Shown here: positions 12,187 to 22,786 of the stretch, piece by piece
How positions within the stretch are numbered: position 1 is the first letter of the stretch
Layout: every line of letters starts with the position of its first letter
Source: Skeletonema tropicum
Lineage: Eukaryota > Bacillariophyta > Thalassiosirophyceae > Thalassiosirales > Thalassiosiraceae
DNA: 64,000 nucleotides
Assembly (NCBI GenBank): GCA_037178625.1
Contig: CM074131.1
Coordinates: 4,402,001 to 4,466,000 of the forward strand
Direction: 5' to 3'
Notes under the pieces: generated by a model
Databases searched by the model: none
The model's input: only the letters and a program-made list of their open reading frames with translations
Told to the model about the DNA's origin: nothing
Position numbers and translations under genes: made by a program

Positions 12187-13165
12187 ACCGTTAGAAAGCT
12201 CTCTTCAAGCTCTATCGATATATACCATCATGTCTATCAAAATAACAATCAGTGCTCGGGCAAAGCCCTCGCGAAAAAGCGACCATTTCAATCCACACCA
12301 TCAATTCTCGTCGGTTCGATGTAAGATTAAGATCTCAAAAAGCGACCACCTTGAGACCATTCAACAAAATAACAGTACACACTGCTCGGCCGGGGGCCCT
12401 CGCACAACACACTTATTAACAAATAGTGAAATCATGATAGGTTGGCACGAGTGAGATCCAAGACGCTTCGCTGAAGACCGACCACCCTAATGCAGCCTCA
12501 TCAATGACAGGTCGGTACATGTACCGTCCAATATCGCATGTACCGTCCATGATGATAGTTACGTCCCACAACATCAACTGCCAAACAATTATACTACAGC
12601 TCATCTCCCTTCGGTCGCCTCGCTTCCTATGATAAATATAACAATCAACCAATCCCAATCCCCAACAGCAACCAATGCCTCTCCTGCAACAACTACAGCA
12701 ACAACACCATCATGTTGAGGATTGGCTGTTGCTGCTGTTGGTGTGTTAGGGATTGGTTGTGTTATTGATAATGAATGCGACAACCAATGGGCGAGGGCTT
12801 TGCCCGAGCAGTGATGATAATGAACTATTGGACGGTGCATGTGCCAACTGTCATAGAGCCCGCCGCATTAAGGGGACGTTCTTTGAGATCTTCGCCAATC
12901 AACCCATCATGTTATAGACGATCGTTACGCAGTGTGTTTTGCGAGGGCTTGCCCGAGCAGTGGTTACTTAACTTGAATGACACAACAACAATAACCCATC
13001 ATGTTCTTCGCCGATAAAGGTGGTCGCTTTTTGAGATTTTCGACGTAACAACTGTCTCATTGACGGCATTGCAGCATCTGTATTTATTGGGCGAGTGCGA
13101 GCGGCAGCGAGGACGAGCTCTGTTTATTGTACGGATCGAAAGCGCTTGAAACGACGATTCGAATG
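12187..13165. repeat. Foldback element B
   Basis: Left and right halves are inverted copies centred near 12690. Examples are CAGTGCTCGGGCAAAGCCCTCG (12251) with the CGAGGGCTTTGCCCGAGCAGTG block (12791), TCTCAAAAAGCGACCACC (12331) with GGTGGTCGCTTTTTGAGA (13018), and a central stem of AACAATCAACCAATCCC with GGGATTGGTTGTGTTATTG. The outer ends pair CTCTTCAAGCTCTATCGAT with ATCGAAAGCGCTTGAAACG. It shares its sequence blocks with foldback A on the other side of VPS8. Confidence 0.7.
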
Positions 13166-13218
13166 GTCCTCTCATCGTGTTGTGAATGGCGAGTGAGCCG
13201 GAAGGCGAGAGCATGATA

Positions 13219-13540
13219 TCTCTTCTTCTGACTCAAATTATTCCCCAAGTGATACGATTTCATCAAAATACGATTCATCACCTCACTCTCCTCCTCCTCA
13301 CTATGGTCTGTTAATTTTGGTGCCTATCAAGAAATTACAGTGATGCCGCGTGCCGATGCCCTCCTTAGCTCAAGAATCACAGAGCCATGTAATATTATTG
13401 CTATGCTATCGTTATAGTTATGGCAGATCGATTCACCTACTTGAGTAGCCTATTTTTTGCTTGTGTCATTGCTCATTGCTGGGGCAATTTTGAAGAGTGT
13501 TGGTGGCGATCGGTACTCACAAACTCACAAACTTTCACCC
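13219..13540. pseudogene. Rearranged duplicate of VPS8 5' segment
   Basis: Positions 13219-13304 copy VPS8 coding DNA at about 10757-10842 (the KSHRLGNNLSQKKKM-encoding stretch). At 13304 the match jumps directly to the VPS8 upstream DNA that begins at 11529. The first ~175 codons and the 5' leader are therefore missing. It is a broken duplicate; foldback B lies between it and the real gene. Confidence 0.75.
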
Positions 13541-14714
13541 ACAACCTCCGTGGCTTCCAACATGGCTCACCAAAGCTCACCAAGCATTCACTAGAACCCC
13601 ATCAAGGCAACGTTTTCAGGCTGTGGGGTGCAAGTCAGAAGATCACGGAGGGGTGTAAGTCAGGTCACATGAGGTCACGAAAAGTCCAAGTCAGAACCAC
13701 GGAGGAATAGTACATTGGCGATGTCTCCACGCAATATTTGTCGCCAAGAGCGTGATATGACAGATCACGGTACATTGTAAAAGCTGTCACAGGTGATGGT
13801 AGCAAAGACAATGATAGCACATAGGCAACTTGCTTTGTATCGGACGCTGCACTGCTATCCACTGCAAGTCAAAACGTATATATATTCATAACAGCATGCT
13901 GAATCTGTCTCTGAAGTGGTGTGGATGGATTCGCCTTCTGGAAGCGTGAGGAGCACGGAGCGCACATCATGTGATGAACGACATAATGATCGTTGCTCGA
14001 CATCAATGAGAACATACACGGCGAACGACGTTGCCGTCTCTACCACCGAGAAAAGGCACAAGCAATGAAGCATATTCATTGTATTCATCAATGGATGCGT
14101 CGAGACTTTTGTGTCTTGTGCATCCAACACACTTGTTGGATGTTACGGAAGCGGGCACATCTCATAGCAAAATGCATCCACACGCAACAAGCAGCATCTT
14201 CTATGAACACCAACACCAACAATATACGAGAATAGTATATTTATGCTATTTGAAGTCTTGGTGGCGACGGGGAAGGTTCAAGAGCGTACTATACCGATGC
14301 ATAATATTTGAGCGATGAAAGCAATACACATACTATTCAATTCTTGACGGGCAGCAGTGTACAACTCATTGAAGAGTCAACATCAAACAGAGTCTCCATT
14401 CGCGGCAATAGATTAGAGGATCATGCAAGCCAATTGCAGGCGATGCTGATAGAAATCTAACAAAGTTCAAGCCTTACTACAATAGTTTGAGTCCCTGTTG
14501 GATGCGAAATACTACGCAAACTCCTCTTTTATCGACTCTTGCTTTGGGTATTATATCTAGTCGTAGACTCTAGTTGAATTACATGATACTTCAGTCACCT
14601 ATTCGAGAAGAATGGTGACGATTCATTGCATTCTTTGATAGAATTGTTGCAGATGAGCTGCGACCACGAACTTTCCTCCTCTTTTTCTCTCCTCTTTCTC
14701 GCCCCCAACTCAGG
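13541..14714. other. Intergenic, nothing recognised
   Basis: There are several overlapping short ORFs in both directions (for example about 13855-14130 minus and 13993-14318 plus) with no domain, signal peptide or repeat structure. Upstream exons of the candidate exon at 14715 could lie here, but I cannot define them. Confidence 0.4.
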
Positions 14715-15071
14715 CGAAGCCCACAGCCTGAGAAAAATGCCCCCATTGACTCAATTTGGAAATCAAAGCAACGAAACTATCACTACGGGGGATCCTACAA
14801 AAGCCCTGACCCAAGCACCAATTACACACAAATATTCGGGAGAACGGTTTGCAAGGCAAACGGTTCAGCAGGACTAGCTGCCATTCAAGCACTCTATGAG
14901 AGCAACAATGGCCCGACCACCACATCATCACTCAATGATGACCAAATTTCATATTTATTTCACAGTACAGGTGGCAGATCTACTTCACGAAGAAGTAGCT
15001 CTCAGTCGACTCAAGAGTCTTCTCAGCCATCTACAGATACTTTTCTTGTTTACAATACCAGTGATACGTAG
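14715..15071 (+). CDS. Possible terminal exon of an unrecognised gene
   Basis: A pyrimidine-rich tract (tttttctctcctctttctcg) ends in CAACTCAG at about 14713, a good 3' splice site. The frame after it is open for about 118 codons to TAG at 15069-15071. It encodes SPQPEKNAPIDSIWKSK, then KANGSAGLAAIQALYESNN and a Ser/Thr-rich end (RSSSQSTQESSQPSTDTF). The amino-acid use looks coding, but I recognise no family and could not place the 5' exons. It may instead be a gene fragment. Confidence 0.3.
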   Translation, partial: RSPQPEKNAPIDSIWKSKQRNYHYGGSYKSPDPSTNYTQIFGRTVCKANGSAGLAAIQALYESNNGPTTTSSLNDDQISYLFHSTGGRSTSRRSSSQSTQESSQPSTDTFLVYNTSDT

Positions 15072-15074
15072 TTT

Positions 15075-15105
15075 ACCGTAGCACAGAAATAACCTAAAGC
15101 CCAAA
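15075..15105. repeat. Dispersed motif (minus-strand copy)
   Basis: Read on the minus strand this is GGGCTTTAGGTTATTTCTGT followed by GCTACGGTAA. The same motif occurs inverted at 48984-49011 and, in a shortened form, on the plus strand at about 20921-20943 and 32044-32066, directly after the retroelement ORFs there. It is probably a retroelement 3'-end sequence. Confidence 0.6.
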
Positions 15106-15269
15106 CCCCACACCCCACATCACACCCCAGCAACGATAAGTAAGCGTTAAGCGTACAGTAGGATTGGAAGCCGCCGCTGCCGCTGTTGACGACAATTAAA
15201 CTATCATCCGTCGGAGGGCATCGCATAGCTGCTCTATATTCTCTATTGTAAGAGGGGAGAGCTTTAGTT

Positions 15270-15445
15270 GCGATTACGTGAAAGGAGCCGGCCGCAACAG
15301 AGGCGAATTTTGAATTTTCAGATATTTAACATTATTATTTATTGGGCGGGCATCAAAGGCTGCCGAATATTACAAATAACGAGATCTGTTTGAGTACTAT
15401 TTATACAGAGGGATACTACATAAACAATCTTGCTGTCGTTCCATC
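15270..15445 (+). promoter_or_regulatory. Conserved LRR-family upstream region
   Basis: Contains GGCCGCAACAGAGGCGAATTT, an AT-rich TTTAACATTATTATTTATT stretch and GGGCATCAAAGGCTGCCGAAT, then 'ataaacaatcttgctg' and 'ttccatcATGG'. The same blocks in the same order precede the LRR genes at 24368, 26112 and 35513, and more weakly the one at 40264, which suggests a shared core promoter and leader. Confidence 0.55.
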
Positions 15446-16381
15446 ATGGAGGTCGAGGGCGATAATATTACGTGGTTCACTTTCACAGGGGAGGAAGAGG
15501 TTCCCAACGATGCAACTCATGTCTTCGTTCGTACCAGAGTCGTTCCGGGGTTAACATTCATGCGGCATCCCAACATCGTTGAAGTAGTCTGTCATGAGGA
15601 TGTACAACAGATCGAAGTAGAAGCATTCTATCACTGTCCTTGTTTGAAACGAGTCATCATGCCGGGCGTCCTAATTGTTGAAGACGGTGCATTTAATTTT
15701 TGTGAAGCTCTGATGTATGTGGAATGTGGCAACCTTTATTTCATTAGAACCGAGGCATTCAGCAGCTGCACATCATTGAGGAGCATCGACTTGACATCCG
15801 TCGTATTTGTTGATCGTTATGCATTCCCATATTGTGAAGATTTGACAGACGTGAAATTTAGTAGCAAGCTGGAAACACTTGGGGGTAACGCGTTTCACGA
15901 ATGCACCAATCTGGAACGAATCACCATCCCTTTGAAAGATGGCTTGATAGACAATGATGTATTCAAATACTGTGAAAAATTGAAGCAAGTCGATCTCGTT
16001 GAGGGTGCAATAAATGAGACTATCGCCGCTTTACATTTGGAGGAATGGAGAAATGATATGAATGACGAAATCAATTCAATCAATCAGATACTTCCCCAAG
16101 TACTTGATGATTTTGAGAGGGATGAGGATGAGGGGGGTAAGACTAGTGCGATACGAGAGTGGATTGGATCAGTTATTCGCAAAATTACTCGATACAAAGC
16201 ACAGCACCAACTCTTGCTGGACGAGGCTGCGACTACACTCCAGCTTGCTTTGCCTCATGATATTATGACGAATGATGTCCTCACTTTTCTTGCCTTGCCA
16301 TCACACTCGTTCGATTTGGAAGAGTCGGAAGAAGAAGAAGAAGAATCAGATGAAAGCAATGAAGAGGAATGGGAGGAATAG
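15446..16381 (+). CDS. BspA-like leucine-rich repeat (LRR_5) protein, copy 1
   Basis: A single-exon ORF of 311 residues starting at the ATG in ccatcATGG. Residues ~25-190 are about seven LRR_5 units with the pattern 'V..I...AFxxCxxLxxIxLP' (for example IEVEAFYHCPCLKRVIMPG). A helical region with IAALHLEEWRNDMN and a conserved ALPHDIMTNDVLTFL segment follows, and the protein ends in an acidic tail (SEEEEEESDESNEE). BspA-type LRRs usually bind proteins or surfaces. No signal peptide or membrane segment is visible, so an intracellular role is likely, but the function is unknown. This copy keeps the acidic tail that is cut off by a TGA in the copies at 24368, 26112 and 35513. Confidence 0.8.
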   Translation: MEVEGDNITWFTFTGEEEVPNDATHVFVRTRVVPGLTFMRHPNIVEVVCHEDVQQIEVEAFYHCPCLKRVIMPGVLIVEDGAFNFCEALMYVECGNLYFIRTEAFSSCTSLRSIDLTSVVFVDRYAFPYCEDLTDVKFSSKLETLGGNAFHECTNLERITIPLKDGLIDNDVFKYCEKLKQVDLVEGAINETIAALHLEEWRNDMNDEINSINQILPQVLDDFERDEDEGGKTSAIREWIGSVIRKITRYKAQHQLLLDEAATTLQLALPHDIMTNDVLTFLALPSHSFDLEESEEEEEESDESNEEEWEE

Positions 16382-18409
16382 TGGTGTAACAGAGGAGGCA
16401 GAGGAGAATTATATCCCGTACTAACAACACTTAGACTTAGTTCTCTTACTCCTATTTATTTTAACTGCTACTACGCACTGGAGTTGCTCAAACATTTCCT
16501 GTTCCGATGAGTGCCATAGAACGGGTAAAAGGAGTGACAGAAGTAGGGCATGTCATGAAAGCACCCTCGACAAGTTTCACTATTTTGACGATATTGACCA
16601 CTTTCTCTCAATCTAACATCTCCATGACCCCACGAGAGTGATTGCAGGAGCAGGGATACATTTCCTCTCGCTTTTAGGTTCATCAAGTGTTTGTCTGAAA
16701 CTGTCTGCGAGTGGAAGTCTGATAGTATTATGTAGTGATCGGCACTCCAGTCTCCAGTATATCTTCGACGAAGCTGCGGTAAGAAGCGACTCTCCCGTGG
16801 TTCCGACTGCAGCGCATTTGTTGGTTCAATGACTCTCTTAGTAGCATACTTGCCTTCTGTCATTGGGGTGAAGGCCCGCGGCCAGCAACCAGCAAGAAGT
16901 TTGGTTGGTGCTGTTGGTGGTGATCGGTACTTCCGTGTGTCGCGAAAAATCAGAGATCCTGGCGGGAAACAAATGGCACCTCCGCCGAGGTGCGATTTTC
17001 CAAATTTTACACACAAAACACTAACAAAATGGTGAGAGTCATAAATATGGCCATGATACTCGACAAAAATACATAGAGAAGTCTAATCATATCATACCAA
17101 TCAATCATTATACATTATTTGCTGCATAAGAAACTGTAATTCATCGATATGGAGCAAAATTGGCACCAAGGACTGAAATTTCGAGCTAGAATGACGCATG
17201 CCTACGGCATATCTGCATGCCTATTCTTGCTGTTTTGCGAGAGTAATGCTAATGATGTTGTCCAGTGGTTGAAAAGCAACATGAACAACACACCGCCTAA
17301 CCCAGTTTTTTATGTAGATTTCGATTCTGCCATTGGCGGTGGCCGAATCGAGCTCGTTGTGATCGTATGTGGCTCTAACCGACGCAGACATAAAATCTGC
17401 ACATTCCTGGCAACATCAGAACATACTCATATTTACAGCTTTCGGTAATTTAATAACCATGTTGCGTCACAAAGTCCTTCTATATATTACGATAATTGAT
17501 AATTAATATCAGTGTTATTAATTTCATGCCAATTACACGTATTGATAGAGTAGTAGGCCGAATCATCCGCAATTGTTTTGATACCATCCGGTAGGAAAGG
17601 TGTAGTTAGCAGTCACAAGATAATCTGAAACCAATGTAAAACGCTCAAAACAGACGGCTGTTGGTGTTGTAAGATGAAAGGGCCCCTATCTTGCGGAGTA
17701 AATATACTCAAAATCTCTTCAGATACTCTTTATGTGATAGGGTAGGGCTCCTCATTTACCACCAAAATATGCTATATTTCAACCAGTCCAATAATGTCGT
17801 AGCCGCAATGAAATAGAGAAACCTGGTCAGGCAGTGTTGATTGTTATATAGTATTCATCACCTCACTGAGTTTTGGCACCTTGTCATTCCATTTTCTATC
17901 AGATAAACGCATTATTCTTTACGATGTACATGAAGGAAATTATCCATTTTTACCACATGAATTCACTATGCCACCACATGCGTCATAGAGCACTCAGACA
18001 CACTTTCAAAATAATAGATAGCCGCCAAATAGTATATAGTTGGCACCTGCAACGTTGTTAAGTGGCAGAGCAACTCCAACTATTCATCTGAAGACCATAG
18101 TGGAAGCGCATCATCAACCTGCCATCTTCCGGCACCCTTACTTTGGTGTCATAGCATGTAGCGATGGCGTTGGTCTGTGATCAAATGAGGGCATCGCTTC
18201 ACAGAAATAGTGTTGGAGAGAGAGTTGCTGCAGTACGGTCGTCTAAATTTATGTGTAGGTAGTGTTTACGGTGTCGACGCGATAGGGGTCGAGGTGCGCC
18301 ATGGTGGTGTGGAGTTGTGTGGACGGTGCCAATTTCTCCGAGGTGCGATTTTGTTCCCGCCAGTAGTAAGTAATCTGCGGGGGAGAGAGTGAGGTGGCGA
18401 GGTGTGGAT
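16382..18409. other. Intergenic with scattered repeat boxes
   Basis: About 16766-16850 carries a degenerate copy of the retroelement 3' tail (GACTCTCCCGTGGTTCCGAC... TTGTTGGTTCAATGA). About 16910-16955 carries the LRR-upstream box (GGTGGTGATCGGTAC, TGTGTCGCGAAAAATCAGAG). ORFs at 16471-17016 (minus) and 17149-17448 (plus) cross these repeats or lack any recognisable feature. I see no supported gene. Confidence 0.5.
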
Positions 18410-18640
18410 GGAATGAATCCATCAACTTTCCTTCGGACGATTAGACCAGGCCTTGAACATCTGCTCTACTATTATTCTCTAGCGAAAGGTACTATTGCAT
18501 CAACCCAATAATCACAATCGTGCCATTTTCTCTGGGGGGAGAGAGGTGAAAATAAAGATGCAGACAGCTGATTGAATAAATATATTTAATATCGGTCATC
18601 AAAGCGTGCCTAATTATTCTCAATCTATCTTCGAGGGAAA
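18410..18640 (+). promoter_or_regulatory. Orphan LRR-type promoter without its gene
   Basis: Matches the DNA upstream of the LRR genes block by block: 'cttcggacgattagac', 'actattgcatcaacccaata', 'gggagagaggtgaaaat', 'ttaatatcggtcatcaaagc' and 'caatctatcttcgaggg'. It stops at 18640, where an ATG would be expected about 50-70 bp later. The duplicated module begins at the next base, so the promoter has lost its coding region. Confidence 0.7.
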
Positions 18641-19374
18641 CATTCCCTCCTTAGATACGAACCGTAGATGACAACTACTACCGTAATCCGAATCAGCCAG
18701 TTAGGGGAGTCCATGCAATGGAGAAGATCTAGAGCTTCAGCATCATAAGCGACATCGAGCAATGGGATGAGAATTTTACAACCACACACTGTACATACCC
18801 AGTTTTACTGAGTAGACAATGGACTTTATGCGGGTCTGACATGAAAACAATGTGGAACCGCACCGAAGACCGTTGCAAGAGTGAGAACTGACTTAGTACA
18901 TGGAAGTACACCAGCAAACAAAAGAATGGTTGAGGCATCAAACAAGGGTATCACCCTTATAATCCTGGCCTGATTGAAAGATAGCAGACTTGGGGTGCGA
19001 ACTGGGAAATAATAGCTGCTACAGCACATGTCCGTTATCAATACCATAGATAATGTCGCCTCTTGAGGGCCCACCAGACGTACTTTAAAATTTCTGTTAC
19101 ATATATATATAGTAACGGAGACACGCCATACTATGTGCAGACGGTATATCATTTGGTCGTTTGCATCCTTTATTGCACTTCTTTAATCTCGAATTGTTAT
19201 CAACTTGTTGTCAAATAGACCTGCGGCACACCGGCTGGTCGACACAATCTGTCACGATGGTCGTCGTCTCTTTCTAGGTTGAGTATCTGAGAGCGAATTG
19301 GATGAGAGGAGCAAAGTGGTTTCATTACACTCTAGTCGATGCCGACAACTCATTGATGTGACAGAATGCGGGTC

Positions 19375-19585
19375 GTTCGGGCAAAGATCAATGGAGTTTA
19401 ATCATGTCTCCTGTTGCCGCTTCTCAGGATGCCAGCGGCGAATATACGAAGAAGTGGTGTCCCGAACTATCAAAGCTACCAAAAGCCGAACTACACGCGC
19501 CTTGGGAAGCTTCAGCACAGGTGCTACATGCTGCAGGTGTGGTATTGGGAGATACGTACCCCACACGTATCATAAAGTAATCTCA
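19375..19585 (+). pseudogene. Photolyase/cryptochrome C-terminal fragment (module copy 1)
   Basis: One frame from about 19388 reads DQWSLIMSPVAASQDASGEY, then TKKWCPELSKLPKAELHAPW, then AQVLHAAGVVLGDTYPTRII and a stop. These are the conserved C-terminal signatures of the photolyase/cryptochrome FAD domain (MSP ... W.PEL..LP ... PWEA ... AGV.LG..YP). There is no upstream exon, and homology stops after 'atctcaag' at about 19585, where a retroelement tail begins. It is a captured gene end, not a working photolyase. Confidence 0.7.
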
Positions 19586-19715
19586 AGTTTCGCCTGCGTT
19601 CAGGCATGCGTTACAAGTAAAAGTATATCAGCGCTCATTAAAGAAGCTGTGGTAGGAGAGACGAAACTCTCCCGTGGTAGGTTCCGACTGCGACGATGTT
19701 TGGCTCTATGACCAC
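19586..19715 (+). repeat. Retroelement 3' tail with stem-loop
   Basis: Contains TTTCGCCTGCGTTCAGGC, then GCTGTGGTAGGAGAG, a loop, CTCTCCCGTGGT, then TCCGACTGCGACGATG. The GGAGAG/CTCTCC stem is preserved at 30710-30839, 36592-36715 and 48283-48455 while the loop changes (ACGAAA versus ACAACC). At 48283 it is the natural 3' flank of the large retroelement, so I interpret it as that family's 3' end. Confidence 0.65.
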
Positions 19716-20052
19716 CAAGATCAAGGCCACACTACCACGTCACGGATGATGGTCAACCATTCAAGTTGAAAAGCACTTCAGGACACGAGAGGGTGGATAC
19801 ACGATAGAGTGGACTAATCATAGCCGCAACCTTCCTCTTAGTGTGAAATATGCAGGCTTGGCAATCCGGTTCCCAGTGAAACAATCAGCGGGTTGCTTCA
19901 AAACGTCGCGATAGGCGGTGGAACACCTGGTTGACTCGCTGGTTAATCGTCGGAAACTCTGCACGAGATCCCACATGAAAGCGGCAGAGATGGCAAGAAT
20001 TGAATCGCAGGATGCGAAGCAGGTAGATGCTGAGTACTATCTCACCTAGTGG

Positions 20053-20859
20053 GGGAAGGAGAAACCAGGTGATAAGAGGAGGTTGGAACGGATCTGTGAG
20101 ACTAGATGTTGGCTGACGGCTGTCCCAAACCGCCTCAATCTCCATGGCACGATCCTATCGGCTGAAGAGTTTCAAGACAACTTACGTCTCCGGTACAACC
20201 TTAAGTCGAAGGATATGCCAGACCTATGCGATGGATGTAGTGCAAAAATGACGGTGGAACATGCTCTCCAATGCAAGGCGGGCGGCCTCGTTGATGTTAC
20301 GAGGGATTTTGGCTCCTTGTACAAGCAAGCCTTTACTCCTGGTGATGTTGAATACGAACCCTTTATCTACTTAAGTACTCAATGCACTGCTGAAGAGGTT
20401 GCTGCCGGAGCAAATGCTGAAAATACCACGCAACAGCACAACGCAACTGATGCTGATGGGTCGACCCCAGTGACGACAAAGGAAGAGCGCGGAGACGTGA
20501 TGGTCTCCCACTTCTGGCAGAGACAGCGTCGAACTGTCTTTGACGCTCGCATCAATGACGCGGACTGCCGCTCATACCGCAACAAGGCAGCTTCGGCTGT
20601 CTTCAGGCAAAAAGAGAGGGAGAAAATCCGCAAGTACAAAGAGGCTTGTCTTGAACGACGTCGGGACTTCACCCTCTGCTTCACGGCTGATAGAATGCCA
20701 GGCAGAGAGACCTTAAATGCGATGCATCAACTGGGTAAACACTTAGCTGATAACTGGGAGCGTCAGCGTAGCCAGATGGTATTCTATGTGCGAGTACGCA
20801 TGTCTAGCTTGCTAGATTTGAATTTGAATATCTTATCTTCCCCCTTCAAACTTTTTTGA
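20053..20859 (+). pseudogene. Retroelement ORF C-terminal fragment with CDGC...HALxC zinc motif (copy 1)
   Basis: An open frame from an in-frame TAG at about 20050 to TGA at 20859 with no ATG at its start; the first codon often called as a start, at 20083, is TTG. It encodes ETRCWLTAVPNRLNLHG, then EEFQDNLRLRYNL, then LCDGCSAKMTVEHALQCKAGG and a Lys/Arg-rich tail. This Cys-x2-Cys ... His-x3-4-Cys pattern with 'GGLV' is one I associate with the C-terminal part of retroelement polyproteins; the family name is uncertain. The reverse transcriptase domain is absent, so it is a remnant. The copy at 31177 differs by two residues. Confidence 0.55.
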
Positions 20860-21375
20860 GTTATCTTTCCCTTCAAGCTTTCTCGTAATCGCCCCTTACT
20901 TGAACTTAGTTGTAGGTGTGGGGCTTTAGGTTATTTCTGTAGTTGAGGTCCTTGCGCGGCTGGCCTGGCAGCCCCGTCCACGTCTGAGAAATAACTGCAT
21001 GCAACATTCCTGAGCAAGATGCTGACATCTTTTGATCTTGGATCTTGGCACGACGGTTCGTTCACGGCGACCGTTTAGCTTCTCTGAGACTTTTTGAATA
21101 AGTCTCACGATTCACGATGTGACACGCTATAACTAAGATTGAACTTGCTGATTAAGTGTCTTTATATGTGTCGTAATACTATAATGTGTTAAAAAAGAGG
21201 GAAAAAAACGCAAGACGTTAAATTACGGAGGGTGAACCGTTGTGTTGGATTTGGATTTGGATCCATCTGTTGCTTGCTGTCGTGTTCTCAAATTCATCAA
21301 AAACAAAATTCAACAGCCATCCCATAAAACAAAATCATTCTACTTAACTAGTTGATTGCCAAGAAGAACAAGAAC
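20860..21375. other. Retroelement 3' flank and subtilase promoter region
   Basis: About 20921-20943 carries the dispersed GTGGGGCTTTAGGTTATTTC motif. About 21240-21350 carries tandem GGATTTGGATTTGGAT and 'caaattcatcaaaaacaaaa' leading to the subtilase ATG. In the second module an extra ~29 bp repeat of 'gttgcttgct...gttctcaaat' lies here. Confidence 0.5.
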
Positions 21376-22774
21376 ATGAAGATCTCTCCCATCGCCCTCT
21401 CTCTTGCTGTAGTAGCAGCACCCACTGTCTTCGCCTTCGGACCTGGCCTAGCGAGGACTCATCGCTCTCGCTCATCTGCTCTCAGCGTTGCCACTCCAAC
21501 AGGCGTCAGCATTGGAGCGCAGCCTCTCATCATGGCTGTTGACAACAAGGAAGACGCGATTGTGAGACCCAAAGTCATCAGGAAGCCGGCGAGCGCTGAG
21601 CAGGTGGACGTCGATGACGAGGCTTTCTTTGACAACCTCCCTCTTGGTGTCGTAATGACTGGCGCCGATAAGCTTCGCGCCGCTGGCCTGACCGGCAAAG
21701 GTGTAAAAGTGGCTGTTATTGATAGTGGAGTCGACGCTGATCATACCGGCTTTCATGGCCAAGTGAAGGAGCAAATTTGGCATCGCTATGGCACTCCTCT
21801 ATCTGAGGATGACCATGGTACTCATGTAGCAGGCACTATCCACATGATGGCACCTGAGGCAGAGATCTACGACTTTCGTGTGTTTGGTGCGAAAGGGAAT
21901 GGGATAGATACCAGTATTGCAAGATCAATCTACCAGGCTGTGGACGATGGATGTGATGTCATCAACATGTCTCTTGGAGGTCCAGTTGCAAGCTGGGAAA
22001 TCGGACAAGCTGTCAAATATGCTTACAAGAACAACGTTCATATGATTGTCGCAGCTGGAAACGAAGGAGATGACAATATTCTCTCAAATGAACGGAGGTA
22101 AGAAGTTTACAAAATTGAAGCAACATGATTTCTTTGTCCTTCATTTCTTCACATTCTCATTTCTAACACTTTTCCTTTGCATGCCCTTTTTTGCTCCCAT
22201 GAATAGCTGGCCTGCGATGAGGAAAGAGGTCCTCAGCATCGCAGCAGTAGGCAAGTACGAGGGGCTTCCAGTTGCATGGTTTTCCAACAGCAATGCTCAA
22301 GTCGACTATTCAGGTATCGGGGAGGACGTCCACAGCTTTAAGCCAGGCGGAGGACTTCAACAAATGAGTGGTAAGTCTTTCTAGAAATCTTATGTTAGAT
22401 ACTGTTTGTATGCATTTTGAATATCTGGTGATAAGGATAGAGTAAAAGGAATCAATCCTTATTGCAACAGCAACACCTGCCACATTATCTCACAATCATC
22501 AATGACAATGATCCCCTCTCTTTCTTCAGGAACTTCCATGGCCACCCCCCACGTTTGTGGATTGGTTGCGGCTCTAATGACCAAGGATGGAAAGTACAGC
22601 GACAAAATCACAAGTGATAAAAGCCTCCGTAAGTTGCTCAATAAAAATTTTGTGAGAGATATTGGTGTGAAAGGAGCTGACAAAGAGACTGGGCTTGGAT
22701 TCCTTACTTTTCTTGACGAGTCTGAAGATGATTGGTTTTTGGGCTCTGACCTCAACCCTAAGTTAGCCCCCTAA
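21376..22774 (+). CDS. Subtilisin-like serine protease, probably plastid-targeted (copy 1)
   Basis: Three exons, 21376-22097, 22207-22370 and 22530-22774, have GTAAG donors and TAG/CAG acceptors and encode 376 residues. This is an S8 family endopeptidase. The catalytic Asp116 lies in VAVIDSGVD and His147 in DDHGTHVAGTI. The oxyanion Asn is in VAAGNEG and Ser298 is in GTSMATPHV, a codon split by intron 2. The ATG at 21376 gives MKISPIALSLAVVAAP, a signal peptide, followed by TVFA|FGPG. This resembles the diatom plastid 'ASAFAP' cleavage motif and is followed by a basic, Ser-rich transit-like stretch. An inhibitor-like propeptide is short or absent. All key residues are present, so it is probably functional. 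The paralogue at 32529 differs at a handful of residues. Confidence 0.85.
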
Positions 22775-22786
22775 TCGGTGCAAAAG

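Noticed and set aside
13200..13304. A second VPS8 gene on the right
   Set aside because: Only about 86 bp of coding sequence remains and it is joined directly to upstream DNA with the 5' coding region deleted.
16471..17016. 181-codon minus-strand ORF
   Set aside because: It runs antisense through the retroelement-tail and LRR-upstream repeat boxes; the composition comes from those repeats and no domain is seen.
18729..19152. Minus-strand ORFs of 70-108 codons in the module (also 29739-30276)
   Set aside because: They are identical in both modules by duplication only. One contains LVGPQEATLS derived from the dispersed GGGCCCACC repeat.
19640..19700. Possible hammerhead ribozyme at GGAGAGACGAAACTCTCC
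   Set aside because: GACGAAAC resembles a ribozyme core half, but no CUGAUGA partner is present and the loop is not conserved at 48360 (ACAACC).
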